Assembly: GCA_036768485.1 (NCBI GenBank)
Contig: JAVLUZ010000142.1
Location: 5,030,581 to 5,094,580 of the forward strand
Direction: 5' to 3'
Source: Mermis nigrescens
Lineage: Eukaryota; Nematoda; Enoplea; Mermithida; Mermithidae
Length of the DNA: 64,000 bases
In this document: positions 23,450-33,973 of the stretch, piece by piece
Numbering within the stretch: the first letter of the stretch is position 1
How the letters are laid out: every line of letters starts with the position of its first letter
Translations under genes and position numbers: made by a program
The notes under the pieces: model-generated
What the model saw: only the letters and a program-made list of their open reading frames with translations
What the model was told of the DNA's origin: nothing
Databases searched by the model: none

Positions 23450-23860
23450 CATAAATCAATCAAGTGATGAAGGTAAAAGGGAAATTAATTTAGGGGTCAG
23501 TCAATGGATTATGACTTAGTTAATTATGGGTGAATTAATTAAAAGGTTTATTGATGATTAATCAATCAATTAGAATCAATCAAGTGATTTTGATTTTTTC
23601 TTCATTAAAGTCGTAATTTCTAGCTAATTATTAATCGATTCATTATGACTAGTTAATTAGAGTTTAGTTAACATGGAGTTTAGTTACATAATTATTTAAT
23701 TTACCTTGATTAATTTATTACAGGGTCAGTTAATTATTATGAATAACTTATCAAATTCGATTAATTAGCAATTAATTCATTTTGATTAATTTTCAGTTTA
23801 CTTAATTACGAGTCAATTAATTGGCCGAAATTAATTAACGCGAAACGAGGTAAAATTCAA
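23450..23860. other. TAAT/ATTA-rich cluster
   Basis: About 400 bp dense in TTAATTA, ATTAATT and AATCAATCAA. There are dozens of TAAT cores, the recognition core of homeodomain proteins. It starts right after the hAT target duplication. It may be simple-sequence drift or a homeodomain-bound enhancer downstream of the Mef2 exons. Confidence 0.5.
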
Positions 23861-24125
23861 TAAAGCATTCCTTTAATCGACACGATTGCCAATTCTGTTA
23901 AAAGACGTCACTGACGTTGCAAACATAATTGTATTTTCCATTTCAGTTTTTAGGTAATTAAAATTCATGTGAATGCCAAAAATAGTTAAGCATGGCCAAT
24001 CGACCCTATAGTGAGGCAACTTTCACGAGTTACATGCATGCCATAGGCAATATGCGTGGGCGTATTATACGTTTTCTAGAATGTGCCTACACACGCGCAG
24101 TAGCCTGACACTTTAAGGGAGACAC

Positions 24126-24153
24126 GGACACTTTCAGGTACCTAAAAGTGTCC
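24126..24153. repeat. 28-bp near-perfect palindrome
   Basis: GGACACTTTCAGG and its inverse meet at AGGTACCT with one mismatch. More CACTTTAAGG motifs flank it. A similar CACCTTAAAGTGT motif occurs at about 21480-21492, so this belongs to a small dispersed repeat. Confidence 0.7.
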
Positions 24154-24179
24154 GGCCGAACACTTTAAGGTGCTCGCAC

Positions 24180-24559
24180 TATACATGTACAGCATGGGAA
24201 TTCTGGGTAGGACCCTAAAAATTTTTAAAAAATGCCCCTTTTGGGCTAAAAACGATGGGTATACGTCAAAAACACAGTTTTTAGACGTTTCGGACAATGC
24301 TCGTTCTTTCTAGAACATATTAAAATTCGGAAAAAATCGAGAAAATTGAACGGAGTATAGTCAAAAAATGTGTATATGGAACGAAGCGCCGGAAATTTGA
24401 GACTTTTGAGCCAGCAATGAACTAAAAACTCTTAAAAAACCTCACTTTTTACCATCGATTTTTAAAAAATCGATAATTGGGAGGTCATCGCAGCTATTCG
24501 GGGGATCAGCAGTCATTCTGCGGAGGGTCAAAGCCCCCAACCACGTAAGAACACGTATG
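24180..24559 (+). mobile_element. Family K MITE, copy 3
   Basis: About 380 bp from TATACATGTACAGCATGGG to CACGTAAGAACACGTATG. It is close to copy 2 in Mef2 intron 2. It contains a decayed GC hairpin (GAACGAAGCGCCGG). No matching target duplication was seen. Confidence 0.65.
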
Positions 24560-24687
24560 ATTCGAAACCTCCTCGGAATTCGCAAATTTTCAAAAAAATT
24601 TGTAGTAAAGGTGCTGTTTTAAGCGTTTTAAGCTATCGGTTTGCTCAAAAGCGTTAAATTTAACGCCTTCTCTTCTTGTTTAAAAAG

Positions 24688-25063
24688 CACATGTGATCTC
24701 GGGGGTTGAAGTTTACCCCCCCCTCCCCCTCAGAAATGATTTTACCTCCCCCTCCCGACTTTTTCAGTATCTCAGAATTCACGATTTTCCGAAAATTCCA
24801 GACAGTTAGTAGAAAAGGTGTTATTTTGACTGATGTCAGCTTTTGCTCAAAAATGTCAAATTTTCGGCATAGTCATTTTCTGCTATATTTTCTTCAATTT
24901 CTTGGAATTTTTTGATTATTTTTTCAAATTTTTGTAATCTTGTCATACTCTAGAAAATAGGGCATCTTCGGCATCGCTGAAAAACGATTTTTTCATCGCG
25001 TGCCCGCCATTATCGAGCCGAAAAAGGTTTGAACCCCCAGAATTTTCATGTTGTGCATGTCTG
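24688..25063 (-). mobile_element. Family K MITE, copy 4
   Basis: 376 bp with ends CACATGTGATCTCGGGGG and inverted CAGACATGCACAACATG. The flanks TTAAAAAG (24680-24687) and TTAATAAT (25064-25071) match at 6 of 8. It is a sibling of the copy at 11631-12035 and opposite in orientation to the neighbouring copy 3. Confidence 0.68.
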
Positions 25064-25428
25064 TTAATAATTCCTTCAAAAGCTGGGAGTGATAGAAAAA
25101 TGCGACTTCCAGCTTAAATCAGGAAAGAGCTTCAGGTTGCATGGGAATGAAACGCAGCATGTGAATTCGGAGAAGGAATGTGAAATTTTAAAGTGGCTTT
25201 TTTAGGCTCAAAAATGGTGGATACGCAGTAAAAACATCGTTTTTAGGCGTTCCTTACGAAGCTTTATTTTTCTAGAGCACAAAAACATTTAAAAAATTTT
25301 AAAGAAATCAAAAAATTTTGAATAAATTGAAGAAAACATCGTCAACAAATGCGTGAAAATTTAACGCATTAGCTCACAACGCTTAAATAGCACCTTTTCT
25401 ACGAACTTTTTGGTTCAAAGGTTCATCG

Positions 25429-25765
25429 AAATTGGTTAATTGCACGCTTTACAACAACACCTTTTGTGATTGTTACTTTCTAATCAGATTATTTCTTACT
25501 TTGAATTTTTTGAATACGTAACTTTTTGAATTTTGTTAAATCTATTTTTTCTAACTTTTCTAGGTAATTGTCGTGCCTGTGGTAATTTATGACTAATAAA
25601 GGCACGACAATTATCTAGAAAAGTAAAAAAATAGATTCAACAAAATTCAAAAAGTAGCTATTTAAAAAAATTAATAGTAACAAATAAACTGATTAGAAAG
25701 TACCAATCACAAAAAGTGTTGTTGTAAAGCTTGTGATTAACCAATTTCAATGAAACTTAGAGGTT
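25429..25765. repeat. Large inverted repeat (arms about 150 bp, short loop)
   Basis: The left arm (GAAATTGGTTAATTGCACGC through AATTGTCGTGCC) is matched in reverse by the right arm (GGCACGACAATT through GATTAACCAATTTC) with about 85-90 percent identity by eye. The loop is only about 20 bp. The arms read as a hairpin if transcribed. It could be a head-to-head MITE or foldback element. Confidence 0.88.
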
Positions 25766-26304
25766 TACAATGTTATTGGACGTATTGTAAGCTGATAAGT
25801 TTGGACCATTATTAAGGAAGTTATGACTAGAAAACACTGGGGATAGTTAAGTGGGACACCCTATCATTGTCCGGTGAGCTTCATGGCTAATCGTAATTTC
25901 AGCAACTTTCTAATATGACGGGAGTTTAAATAACATCTGAAAATTTTGTTAGATCTCATGGTCTCATTCTTGATGCTCAGACGCTTACACAACCTAATCT
26001 AATAAGGAACTCATGCAATTTTAGAAATTTTAATTGCAAAGGCGCTCGTAAATTTTCTCTGATAATTTATTCAGATAGGTTTTGTCTTGTAGGAGGTGTT
26101 CTATGGACTTCATAGTGCGCTATTTTTATGTACACATGGCTAACACAAGTGTACACAACACATACCTTACCCATACCTTCAGAGATTATACCTAAGTAAG
26201 TAATGCCTAAGTTAGAGATAACAATAATTCGTCAGATCACAATAAAACACATGATGTGGTTTTGTGATCTTCTACACATCGGTGTATTAAAAATACATAC
26301 TTGT

Positions 26305-26975
26305 CTCGGTGTTTGTTTTGTACTCGGCAAAGATTTTTCCCGATGTACAAAGACTTTTCGGACCGTCTTTGTACATGTACAAAGATTTCTGGGAAGAGAA
26401 AATTGCAAAAAAGGTCTGAAAATTGCAAAAATTTTCGGCGCTCCACGCCTGAATGAATAATAGTGTGTTCTATATATCTTTATAATGGCAGAAATTGCAT
26501 TTCAAAAGGAAAAATGTCAAATTTTTCGGCGCTTTGCGCCACGATTCTTGGTGATTTTTGCTTCTAGAGACCCAGAAATTAGCTAAAATACACTACCGAA
26601 AGTCTAACAACTCTGTTTTTACCATCTAAAATCGTTACTGTACCATATTAAAGTACCCAAAAATTTGTGTTTACATGAGTAATTGTTCGTCCTATATATC
26701 TTTAAAATGGCAGAATTTGCATTTAGAATGGAAAAATGTCAAATTTTTCGACGCTTCGCGCCGTTTTGAGATAATTTTCAGTAATTTTTGACGTCAGAAA
26801 CCCATAAATCAGCTAAAATACACCACCAAAGATCGAAAACCCTGTTTTAACAACATAAAAATCGCTACTGTACTGTATTATAGTACACAAAGATTTGCAC
26901 GTACAAAATGTACGAAGACTTTTGGGGACCATCTTTGTACATGTGCAAACGGACCTTGCACAAAAAAATGACTTG
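26305..26975 (+). mobile_element. Family D element, copy 1 (internally duplicated)
   Basis: Diagnostic inverted motifs TACAAAGACTTTTCGG and GTCTTTGTACA lie at both ends. A roughly 222-bp inner unit (CTATATATCTTTA..ATGGCAGAA..TTGCATTT, then GTCAAATTTTTCGGCGCTTTGCGCC) occurs twice, at about 26466 and 26690. Each unit carries the GC hairpin (for example 26528-26540). No duplication was resolved at the flanks. Confidence 0.7.
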
Positions 26976-27030
26976 TCTGTCCACATGTTTTATATGTAAA
27001 TAAACACTTATCTTATATACATACATTACT

Positions 27031-27435
27031 TGTTATTGATGTTTAGGCCGCGCTGAATTTTGACAATTTTTGTAATGCTAAATTGCGTTTTAAGAAGGTG
27101 AAATCTCAAAATTTTCCGGTGCTTCGCGCCGAACTGATTTAATTTTATTTCTTGTTATTGATGCTTAAGCCGTGCCAAATTCGGACAATTGTTGTAATGC
27201 AAAATCGCGTTTCACAAAGGTTAAATTTTAAAATTTTCCAGTGCTTCGCGCCGAATTGATTTAATTTTCTCAATTGTTGTTGATGTTTAGGCCGCGCCGA
27301 ATTCGGACAATTTTTGTAATGCGAAATTGCGTTCCAGAAAGATAAAAAGTAGAAATTTTTCGGCGCTTCGCGCCGAATTGATTTAATTTCATTACTTGTT
27401 ATTGATGTTTAAGTTGCGCTGAATTTTGATAATTT
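27031..27435. repeat. 122-bp tandem repeat, 3.3 copies
   Basis: Unit starts (TGTTATTGATG) occur at 27031, 27153, 27275 and 27397, a constant 122-bp spacing. Each unit holds GGCCGCGCCGAATTCGGACA-like text and ends with a GGTGCTTCGCGCCG hairpin and GATTTAATTT. The units differ by about 10-15 percent, so the array is not young. Confidence 0.92.
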
Positions 27436-27874
27436 TCATGCATTTCAAGCAGGATTTATATCTGAAATAAAAACGTACTATTTTACGACATGATATTGGG
27501 GAACTCTGTAAAAGTTTAATTTTTACACAATAAATTGCATAAAAAATAAGCATATTAAAGGCGGTGAATCTTACTAAAATAGTTTTTAAACACAATTGCT
27601 ATGCATATTACCGCTTGCACTTTTTTTGACACCATACTAATTTTAACACACCATTTTTAATTAGAAAATCATGTTGCGAGAAATAGTGCAACTTCGCGTG
27701 AAATTATGGATGAATTTTGCGTGGAAGCAAGACTGCCTGCCATGTTAAAAATTTGATGCATAAATTTTTACACGCTGGAGTTATATATGTAGCGACCACT
27801 TTTCTGACTTATGCAACCAATCAAAAAATTGGGCTCCAGTACCAGCCGAGACTTCAAGGCTTGCCCAGCTATGG

Positions 27875-27875
<1 letters not shown>
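27436..27875. other. No gene recognised
   Basis: AT-rich sequence between the 122-bp repeats and an AT microsatellite. No element ends were identified. Confidence 0.4.

Positions 27876-27957
<82 letters not shown>
27876..27957. repeat. (AT)n microsatellite, about 82 bp
   Basis: AT run framed symmetrically by GGTTAT and ATAACC, which makes the whole stretch one long palindrome. Confidence 0.97.
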
Positions 27958-27958
<1 letters not shown>

Positions 27959-28196
27959 CCCACATACAGAGGGTACCATGCACAGGTAATAATAACGCAC
28001 ACACGAAAAACGCTGGTTGTGTTTTCATCACCTTCCTTATAATTTGTTTTATACATAGTAGCAAGTTCGACTGAATAATATATAAAACTAGTGAATTAAT
28101 GGCCGCCACTACTGGCTTACATGTGCCTGGGTGGGCAGGGATTCGGGGATAAACAAACACAATCCCAGACCAGTAGTCGACTACCCCATGGTTTTT

Positions 28197-28360
28197 GCTC
28201 GCACAAAGATTTTTTTGCAATCTTTGTACATCTACAAAGATGTTTTGGGCGAAAATTGGCGATTTTTAAGGCTTTGTATAAAAAATTTCTCGGTGTACAA
28301 AGACTTTTGGGACCATCTTTGTATATGTTCCAAAGGGTCTTGTACAAAACAAAAACAGTG
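28197..28360 (+). mobile_element. Family D element, copy 2 (164-bp internal deletion form)
   Basis: Ends CATGGTTTTTGCTCG and inverted CACTGTTTTTGTTTTG, with the paired TACAAAGA/TCTTTGTA motifs in between. The hairpin-bearing centre of the longer copies is missing. The flanks show a weak 6-of-8 match if shifted by one base. Confidence 0.65.
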
Positions 28361-28556
28361 ACTCACCCCAAAAAAAATTATGTAGGGAGAGGGGTTAGAA
28401 AACAAAAAAAAGCTGTAATGAAAGGACTAACCATTTTCGAAAAATCGACCAGATATATTGAAAATTTTGACTGCTAGTCCCTGTTGCATAAAACTTTTTC
28501 ATATGTAATACATAAGTACTGTGTTTATTGTTTATTTATTTTTTTTATTTTTTTTA

Positions 28557-29470
28557 TTATACATAAGTGTTTATTGTCCAGAAAAATACACGAAATTTGA
28601 TAAAACGCAAATACATGATAAATTTTACAAATAAATTTGTAAAATCAATGTTTCGGAGCTCTTTTTTGAACAAACAAATTTTGGTAGAAGAGACTATTTG
28701 ATCAGGTAAGGAGTTCCAAATTTTTCGGTATCGTTGCGAAAAATCGTTGAGGTGAGCATTGGAACGGACAACTGGTAACGTAAGTTTACGACTGTTCACA
28801 GATCGAGTTGTGTCTGAACTAAAAATGAAGAATTCATTAGCATCAATACAAGATAAACCGTTAATAATTTGATACATGAGACAAAGACATATGTGAAGAC
28901 GACGAAGTTCTAAAGAAGGTAGGTTAAGAAGCTTTAGGCGTTCAAGATAGGATAAATTGCTATTAAAACCAAAAAGACATTTAGTAAATTTACGCTGAAC
29001 ATTTTCAAGACGATTTATGTCATTTGCATAATATGGATTCCATACAGAAACAGCATACTCAAGCATGGGTCTTACATAAGTAGTATAGGCCATGACTAAA
29101 ATATCTTTATCACGAGGAAGAAAAGCTTTGTGTATTAGAAAACAACGAGAAACAGCTTTTTTAATTATGTGATTTAAATGTTCCTTACAATTGAGATTGT
29201 GGGAAATATAAACAACCAGATCACGAACAGAACTAATATCATTTGGAATATTTATATTATTCAAAGAATAAAGTTTTTTGGATTATTTTTACCAAGATGT
29301 AAAACTGCACATGATAAAAAAAATAAAAATAATAAAAATTTTTGGATTATTTTTACCAAGATGGTAAACTGCACACAATAAAAAAACACATGAAAAAAAC
29401 GTATTTTTCGTCCAAGAATAAATTTTGATTGCATCCCCAGTGAAAATGTGTCGAGATTTCGTTCGACGGC
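28557..29470 (-). pseudogene. Non-LTR retrotransposon, 3' part of reverse transcriptase ORF
   Basis: A 235-codon open frame (29264 down to 28557) carries the C-terminal region that follows the polymerase core in CR1/Jockey-like non-LTR elements: VRDLVVYISHNLNC, then YVRPMLEYAVSVWNPY, LENVQRKFTKCLF, YLERLKLLNLPSLELRR and FSQRYRKIWNSLP. Upstream the frame continues as AVLHLGKNNPK but is shifted by one base at an A/T run (29274-29279). About 48 bp of this LGKNNPK stretch is duplicated in tandem (29274-29321 and 29339-29386). The catalytic ADD box and the endonuclease are absent, so the copy is 5'-truncated and inactive. The A/T-rich tract after the stop (about 28520-28556) may be its 3' tail. 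Confidence 0.9.
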
Positions 29471-29479
29471 ATGAAGATG

Positions 29480-30013
29480 TCAAATCATACTTAATGGGCA
29501 TCGCTATGACAACACATAATAGATTAAACAATAAACAAATAGTTTTTGTGAATTACGAAAGAAAAGATAACAATAAAAATATTAATTCATTCTAGTGCGT
29601 TGCGCAGAAAAATTTTTAAATATTTTTTCTCTTTTTAAATGGTTTTAGTAAAAATTTAGTATTCTAAACTATGAAATTTTACAAAAACTTAAAAGCCCAA
29701 AGAGTTTCAAAAAAGTTACAAAGTTACTAAATACATTTTGTGTTACTAAATAGGTCCGAAATTTGGTATTCCTACGTTTAGTTGACACCTACCTTTTGTA
29801 CACGCAGTGTTGCCAACCCAAATGTTCAAAAACCTCAAATCAATGGCCAAAAAAACCTCAAAAATTAAGGTAAAACCTCAAAATTTTGAAATGAATTCTA
29901 TCCAGTGTACAATAAGGTTTACAGGCTTTGTAGCTATTTTCATTTAAGCTTAGCCCAAATTTATATGATTCTGCTTAAATGAATCTAATTTTATAGATTT
30001 TACTCAAATCAGG
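29480..30013. other. Unclassified, with a family G-like left end
   Basis: At about 29809 a family G-type end (CAGTGTTGCCAACC) with repeated AAACCTCAAA motifs follows CCTACCTTTTGTACACG, which matches the right end of the long-TIR element near 55,712. No matching right end is seen, so both are fragments. Confidence 0.45.
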
Positions 30014-30021
30014 GTGGCAAC

Positions 30022-30249
30022 CATAGGTGGGCAGCACCAAAATTCTGGAGGTGAAAAAATTTTCAAAGGTTAAAAATGGCCTTAAAAATGGTGGTATGGC
30101 GAAAAAAACACCATTTTTCGACGTTTCTCATCGAGCACTATCCAATGGCATCAAAAAATTGCCAGAAAAGCAAAAAAAAATTTTCTGGGGGGGGGGGTAT
30201 TTCAACTTCTGGGGGGTGCATACCCCCAAACCCCCCACGCCCATGTGTA
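30022..30249 (+). mobile_element. Family A MITE, copy 6
   Basis: 228 bp, ends CATAGGTGGGC and inverted TACACATGGGC. The flanks GTGGCAAC (30014-30021) and GTGGCCAC (30250-30257) match at 7 of 8. Almost identical to copy 3 at 6255. The target is a CAGGGTGGCAACC family G-like end. Confidence 0.87.
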
Positions 30250-30474
30250 GTGGCCACTGGTTTCCTAAAATAAAATTCCAGAGGTTTCAAGGGTGATTTA
30301 TGGACAATTTCCCGGTTTTTAATTATGCTTTAAACGCACACGATACACGCAGAAGTGTCATGATAAGAACATGAAAAAGGATAAGGCACAAGCAAATTTT
30401 AATCAACCAAATGCAAATACTACACGAAACGTTTTGGAACAATCATAATTTCTTTTTCAATGATGGTAACGAGT

Positions 30475-30658
30475 TGTCGATAGCAGTAAATAGTGGTAAA
30501 ACAGGGTTTTCGACCTTTGGTAGTGTATTTCAGCTAATTTCTGGGTTTCTCATACCAAGAATTACTAAAAATTGACTCAAAACGGCGCGGAGCGCCGAAA
30601 AAATTTGGCATTTTTCCATTCTAAATGCAAATTCTGCCATTTTAAAGATATATAGGAC
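30475..30658 (-). mobile_element. Family D fragment
   Basis: The reverse of the inner unit of family D: CAGGGTTTTCGACC, then CGGCGCGGAGCGCCG (30583-30597), AATTCTGCCATTTTAAAG and ATATATAGGA. It stops exactly where the family E element starts, so E probably inserted here or the junction was rearranged. Confidence 0.65.
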
Positions 30659-30696
30659 CAGTGGCGAATCTAGGATTTTCCTAAAGGGGCGGTATC

Positions 30697-30961
30697 CACA
30701 CCTGGGCGTGGGGGGTTTGGGGGGTATGCACCCCCCAGAAACCAAAATACCCCCCCCCAGAAATCAAAATACCCCCCAGAATTCAATTTTTGAAAATTTT
30801 TCTCGTTTTTTTCGCAATTTTTTGATGCCAATGGATAGTGCTTGATGAGAAACGTCGAAAAATGGTGTTTTTTATCGCCATACCACCACTTTTAAGGCCA
30901 TTTTTCGACCTTCAAAAAAATCTTGCACCCCCCCACAGAATTTTCTTGCTGCCCACGTATG
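30697..30961 (-). mobile_element. Family A MITE, copy 7, nested in family E
   Basis: 265 bp, the longest family A copy here, with CACACCTGGGC and inverted CATACGTGGGC ends. A perfect duplication GCGGTATC lies at 30689-30696 and 30962-30969. Removing it restores family E text that matches the copy at 57972. Confidence 0.93.
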
Positions 30962-31343
30962 GCGGTATCCCAGCTTTTCCAGAAACAGTCAAAAATAGGT
31001 TCAAAACTTGACCTTTAAGCGCGAAATAGCCGTTATTCAGTGTTTTACATTGTATACTTTTACATAAAATCACTTGACGCAATATTTTTTCTGAAAATTT
31101 TAAAATGTTAGACAATTTCGTGCAAAAAAATCGGTAAATATCTTTGACTTTAACGAAAACGCCGAAGCATTTGTGAAATTAAGGCCGATAGACATCTAAA
31201 AGCATGATTTACTGCTTGATTTATTGTATTTATAGCATTTGATGCGAAACATCGAAATTTCTGATTGAATATAGATGAAAATTATGCAAAAATAGCTGTT
31301 AAAATTGTTTTGAAACCTGCATGAACAGAAAATGGCTTCAAGG

Positions 31344-31755
31344 CAGTGTTTTTGTGTACAAGGTTCGTTGTACATATACAAAGATGGTCCCTAAAAGTCT
31401 TTGTACATTTTGTACACACAAATTTTTGGGTACTATACTATGATATAGTATGGTAGCGACTTTAGTGTCGTAAAAACAGAGTTGTTCGACTTTTGGTAGT
31501 GTTTTTGGCTGATTCCTGGTTTTATGAGGGCAAAAATCATTAAGAATCGTCTTAAAGCGGCGCGAAGCCCGAAAAATTCGACATGTTTCCTTTCAAAATG
31601 CGATTTCTGCTATTATAAAGATGTATAGTACACACAAATACTCGCGCCGAAAATTTTTGCGAATTTCACACCTTTTTTGCAGATTTTGTCTCCCCGAAAA
31701 TCTTTGTACATCAGGAAAAGTCTTTGCCCAATATAAAAAACATCCTTTCTTGTTG
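31344..31755 (-). mobile_element. Family D element, copy 3, nested in family E
   Basis: 412 bp from CAGTGTTTTTGTGTACAAGG to CTTTCTTGTTG. It is absent from the equivalent point of the copy at 57972 (between GGCTTCCAGG and AAAAAAGTAAATAAATG), which proves insertion. It carries the paired TCTTTGTACA/TGTACAAAGA motifs and a decayed GC hairpin. Confidence 0.8.
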
Positions 31756-31905
31756 CCAAGAAAGTAAATAAATGTCATTAATGTGTATCATCCGACGCTT
31801 AGCGCCGGAAAAATTTGAGAATTTATGGTCACTGACGGCCAAAAATCATTGCAAATCGCTTATCCATTCTTTATCTCACCAAATATTTTTGGCCAATATG
31901 GGGTG

Positions 31906-32690
31906 TCAATATGACCACTAGAGCTGTACAACTCGTAAATTTTGCTACCCAGATGCCTAGAACATGGTGAGAATCAAATAGACACCCTCTTAAATAAAGG
32001 CCATTTTCTGTATAAAACCTATGCAGAACAGAAGATATAGATGCAAAATACGTTTTAGGTTGTATAAAGACTAAAAATCGAGCATTCAAACCGCGCGCTT
32101 TGGAATAAGTAGACTATAATCATAATTTTGAAATTTTTTGCGATTTTGGCTAAAAAAGCAAAGAGAGGGGAGTAAAGAAAAAATCATTCTCATATTTCAT
32201 TCCAGGAGCACGTTCCCCCCTATCCCCCTTGGATACGGGCCTGGTTACCCCTGTTGGATTATTGGACAAACAAGTCTATACCTACCTAGTCTATACAAAC
32301 AATCAAACAGATTTTACTCCAGTGAAAGGAATTTATAGATTCTAAGCTGCGTATAATAAGTGCTTTAAATGATTAGAAAATCAAAGATAAATTTGTGATT
32401 CATAATTAATTATAATTACGTTTGGCACACCGTTCCGTAGTCAGGTCAAGTGCTTTACCAAATGCAACAACGCAAAAAAGAAATCCAGTTTACTTATAGG
32501 CTTTATTTATTTATTTTTTCAAATTAAGTTTTACATTACGAACATAGGTCTGACTAAAAAAAGAAGCGCAACACATGTTTAGTAGATAAAGATATGCAAC
32601 GTAGGTAGGTATGCGAATTTAGAACGAATGTGTGTATGAACGTCATTCAATTGGAAATAAAAGCTAACGTTGACTTTAAAACAAATGACT
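31906..32690. other. No gene recognised before the satellite block
   Basis: Contains a fragment ending TGGATACGGGCCTGG near 32241, which resembles a family C right end. Otherwise AT-rich and unclassified. Confidence 0.4.
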
Positions 32691-32699
32691 AAATCCTGC

Positions 32700-33158
32700 G
32701 GGCGCGGGTGAAATCCGGAAATGGAAATGGAAAATGGAAAATGGGTAAAAGCCGGAAAATGGAAAATAGAAAAGTGGGTAAAAGCTGGAAATGGAAAATG
32801 GAAGATAGAAAATTTTCCATTTCCTTTATTTTCAACGGAAAATGGTTCATTTTCAAAATTTTCGGTCGTAAATGTCAAACTCATGTCGTTTTTCACAAAA
32901 TTTCTCTATTTTTGAAGAAATTTCTGAAGCGTAATTAAAAATGTATAGGTCTACAAAAAATGGAGAAAACTGAAAATTGTTCATTTCTTCGTCTTTTCAC
33001 TCCAAATTCTTTTCTTTTGAAAAAATTGACCTTCCAGATCCGAAAAAATCGTTATCCACTTCGACTACAATGATTTCGTCGCAGATGGAAAATCGCCGGA
33101 AAATGGAAAAATAGGGTAAAACCCGGAAATGGAAAATGGAAAATTTTCCATTTCCTTT
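32700..33158 (+). repeat. Diverged first unit and left terminus of the satellite block
   Basis: Three short repeats of GGGTAAAAGCYGGAAAATGG open the block. They are followed by one unit that differs from the array units at many positions (for example GTTCATTTTC for GTTAATTTTC, and TGTATAGG for GGAAAAG). It is the most diverged unit, as expected at the edge of an array. Confidence 0.85.
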
Positions 33159-33973
33159 TGACACACGAAGTGATGATCGAATCATATGATATATACGATT
33201 ATTGTATTCTTAATTTTAATAAATCACGTATAACATTATTTTCTTCGGTAAAATACTTATACTACGCGAAAACGATTCTATATTTATTCATAGGTAACGT
33301 GTATTAATAATTATCTAAGTTTGTCACGCTATTACTTGTTTACAATGTATTAACTCTCGACCCAAGTTGTCCTTTTGGCCCAAATTATGATAATTCAAAG
33401 ATGAGCATAAGCTGAGTTATGCTACCCCCGCACCTAGCACTCCATAGTACCATTTATGAAATATTAAACGGAAAATAAATTCGTATCTAATGTCCACATG
33501 ACCTCAAAGTAAAAGAGACCAAAATATCTAAAATTAGCTAAAGGGCAGCTAGTTTCAAAGGAACTCCAATATTTATCAAAATATTGACTCATACTGACCA
33601 CTGAAACGCCATAATATCACTCACACCCGACCGTCTGACCGCTTTAGCAAATACCTACCTGAAATCAAAGGGCCATAATAGACCATCAACAACAAGCTAA
33701 TGATCCTAATAAGATGAACATATAGAAACAAGGAATATGGAAAATGAAAAACAAACAAACATGACCTGATTGATAAGAATCTACTCAGCTAAATAAGAGA
33801 GAGAAAAGATGGGGAGAGAGTTTGTGACGGGATCGTTGGCTTGGTCGACTTCGTTCATCGGTTCTTATTATATCGGTCTCTTCATATTGATTTGAAATTT
33901 GTGTAAACGATCAAGTTTTTTTTTGAATAATAAAGAACACAAGAATCAAGTTCGGCAATTTTCTAGCGTGACA
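33159..33973 (+). mobile_element. Solo LTR inserted in the satellite block
   Basis: 815 bp beginning TGACACACGAAG and ending AGCGTGACA, with TG...CA termini. The 4-bp duplication CTTT lies at 33155-33158 and 33974-33977, and removing the element restores the unit text TTTCCTTTATTTTC. A polyadenylation signal AATAAA lies at 33929-33934, about 40 bp before the end, as in LTRs. No internal retroelement genes remain, so recombination between two LTRs probably deleted them. The superfamily (Gypsy or BEL/Pao) cannot be told. Confidence 0.82.

Larger units (their letters stand above)
30659..31905 (+). mobile_element. Family E element, copy 1, with two nested insertions
   Basis: It begins CAGTGGCGAATCTAGG like a B/E-type hAT end. 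Its backbone aligns with the copy at 57972-58570: AAACAGTCAAAAATAGG, TTTTACATAAAATCACTT, TTTATAGCATTTGATGCG, AAAGTAAATAAATGTCATTA, and CACTGACGGCCAAAAATCAT. Comparison shows that a family A MITE (30697-30961) and a family D element (31344-31755) interrupt it. The right terminus is lost. Confidence 0.8.

Noticed and set aside
29809..30021. Third family G MITE
   Set aside because: Only a left-type end is present. The supposed right end is in the same orientation, so the element is not complete.
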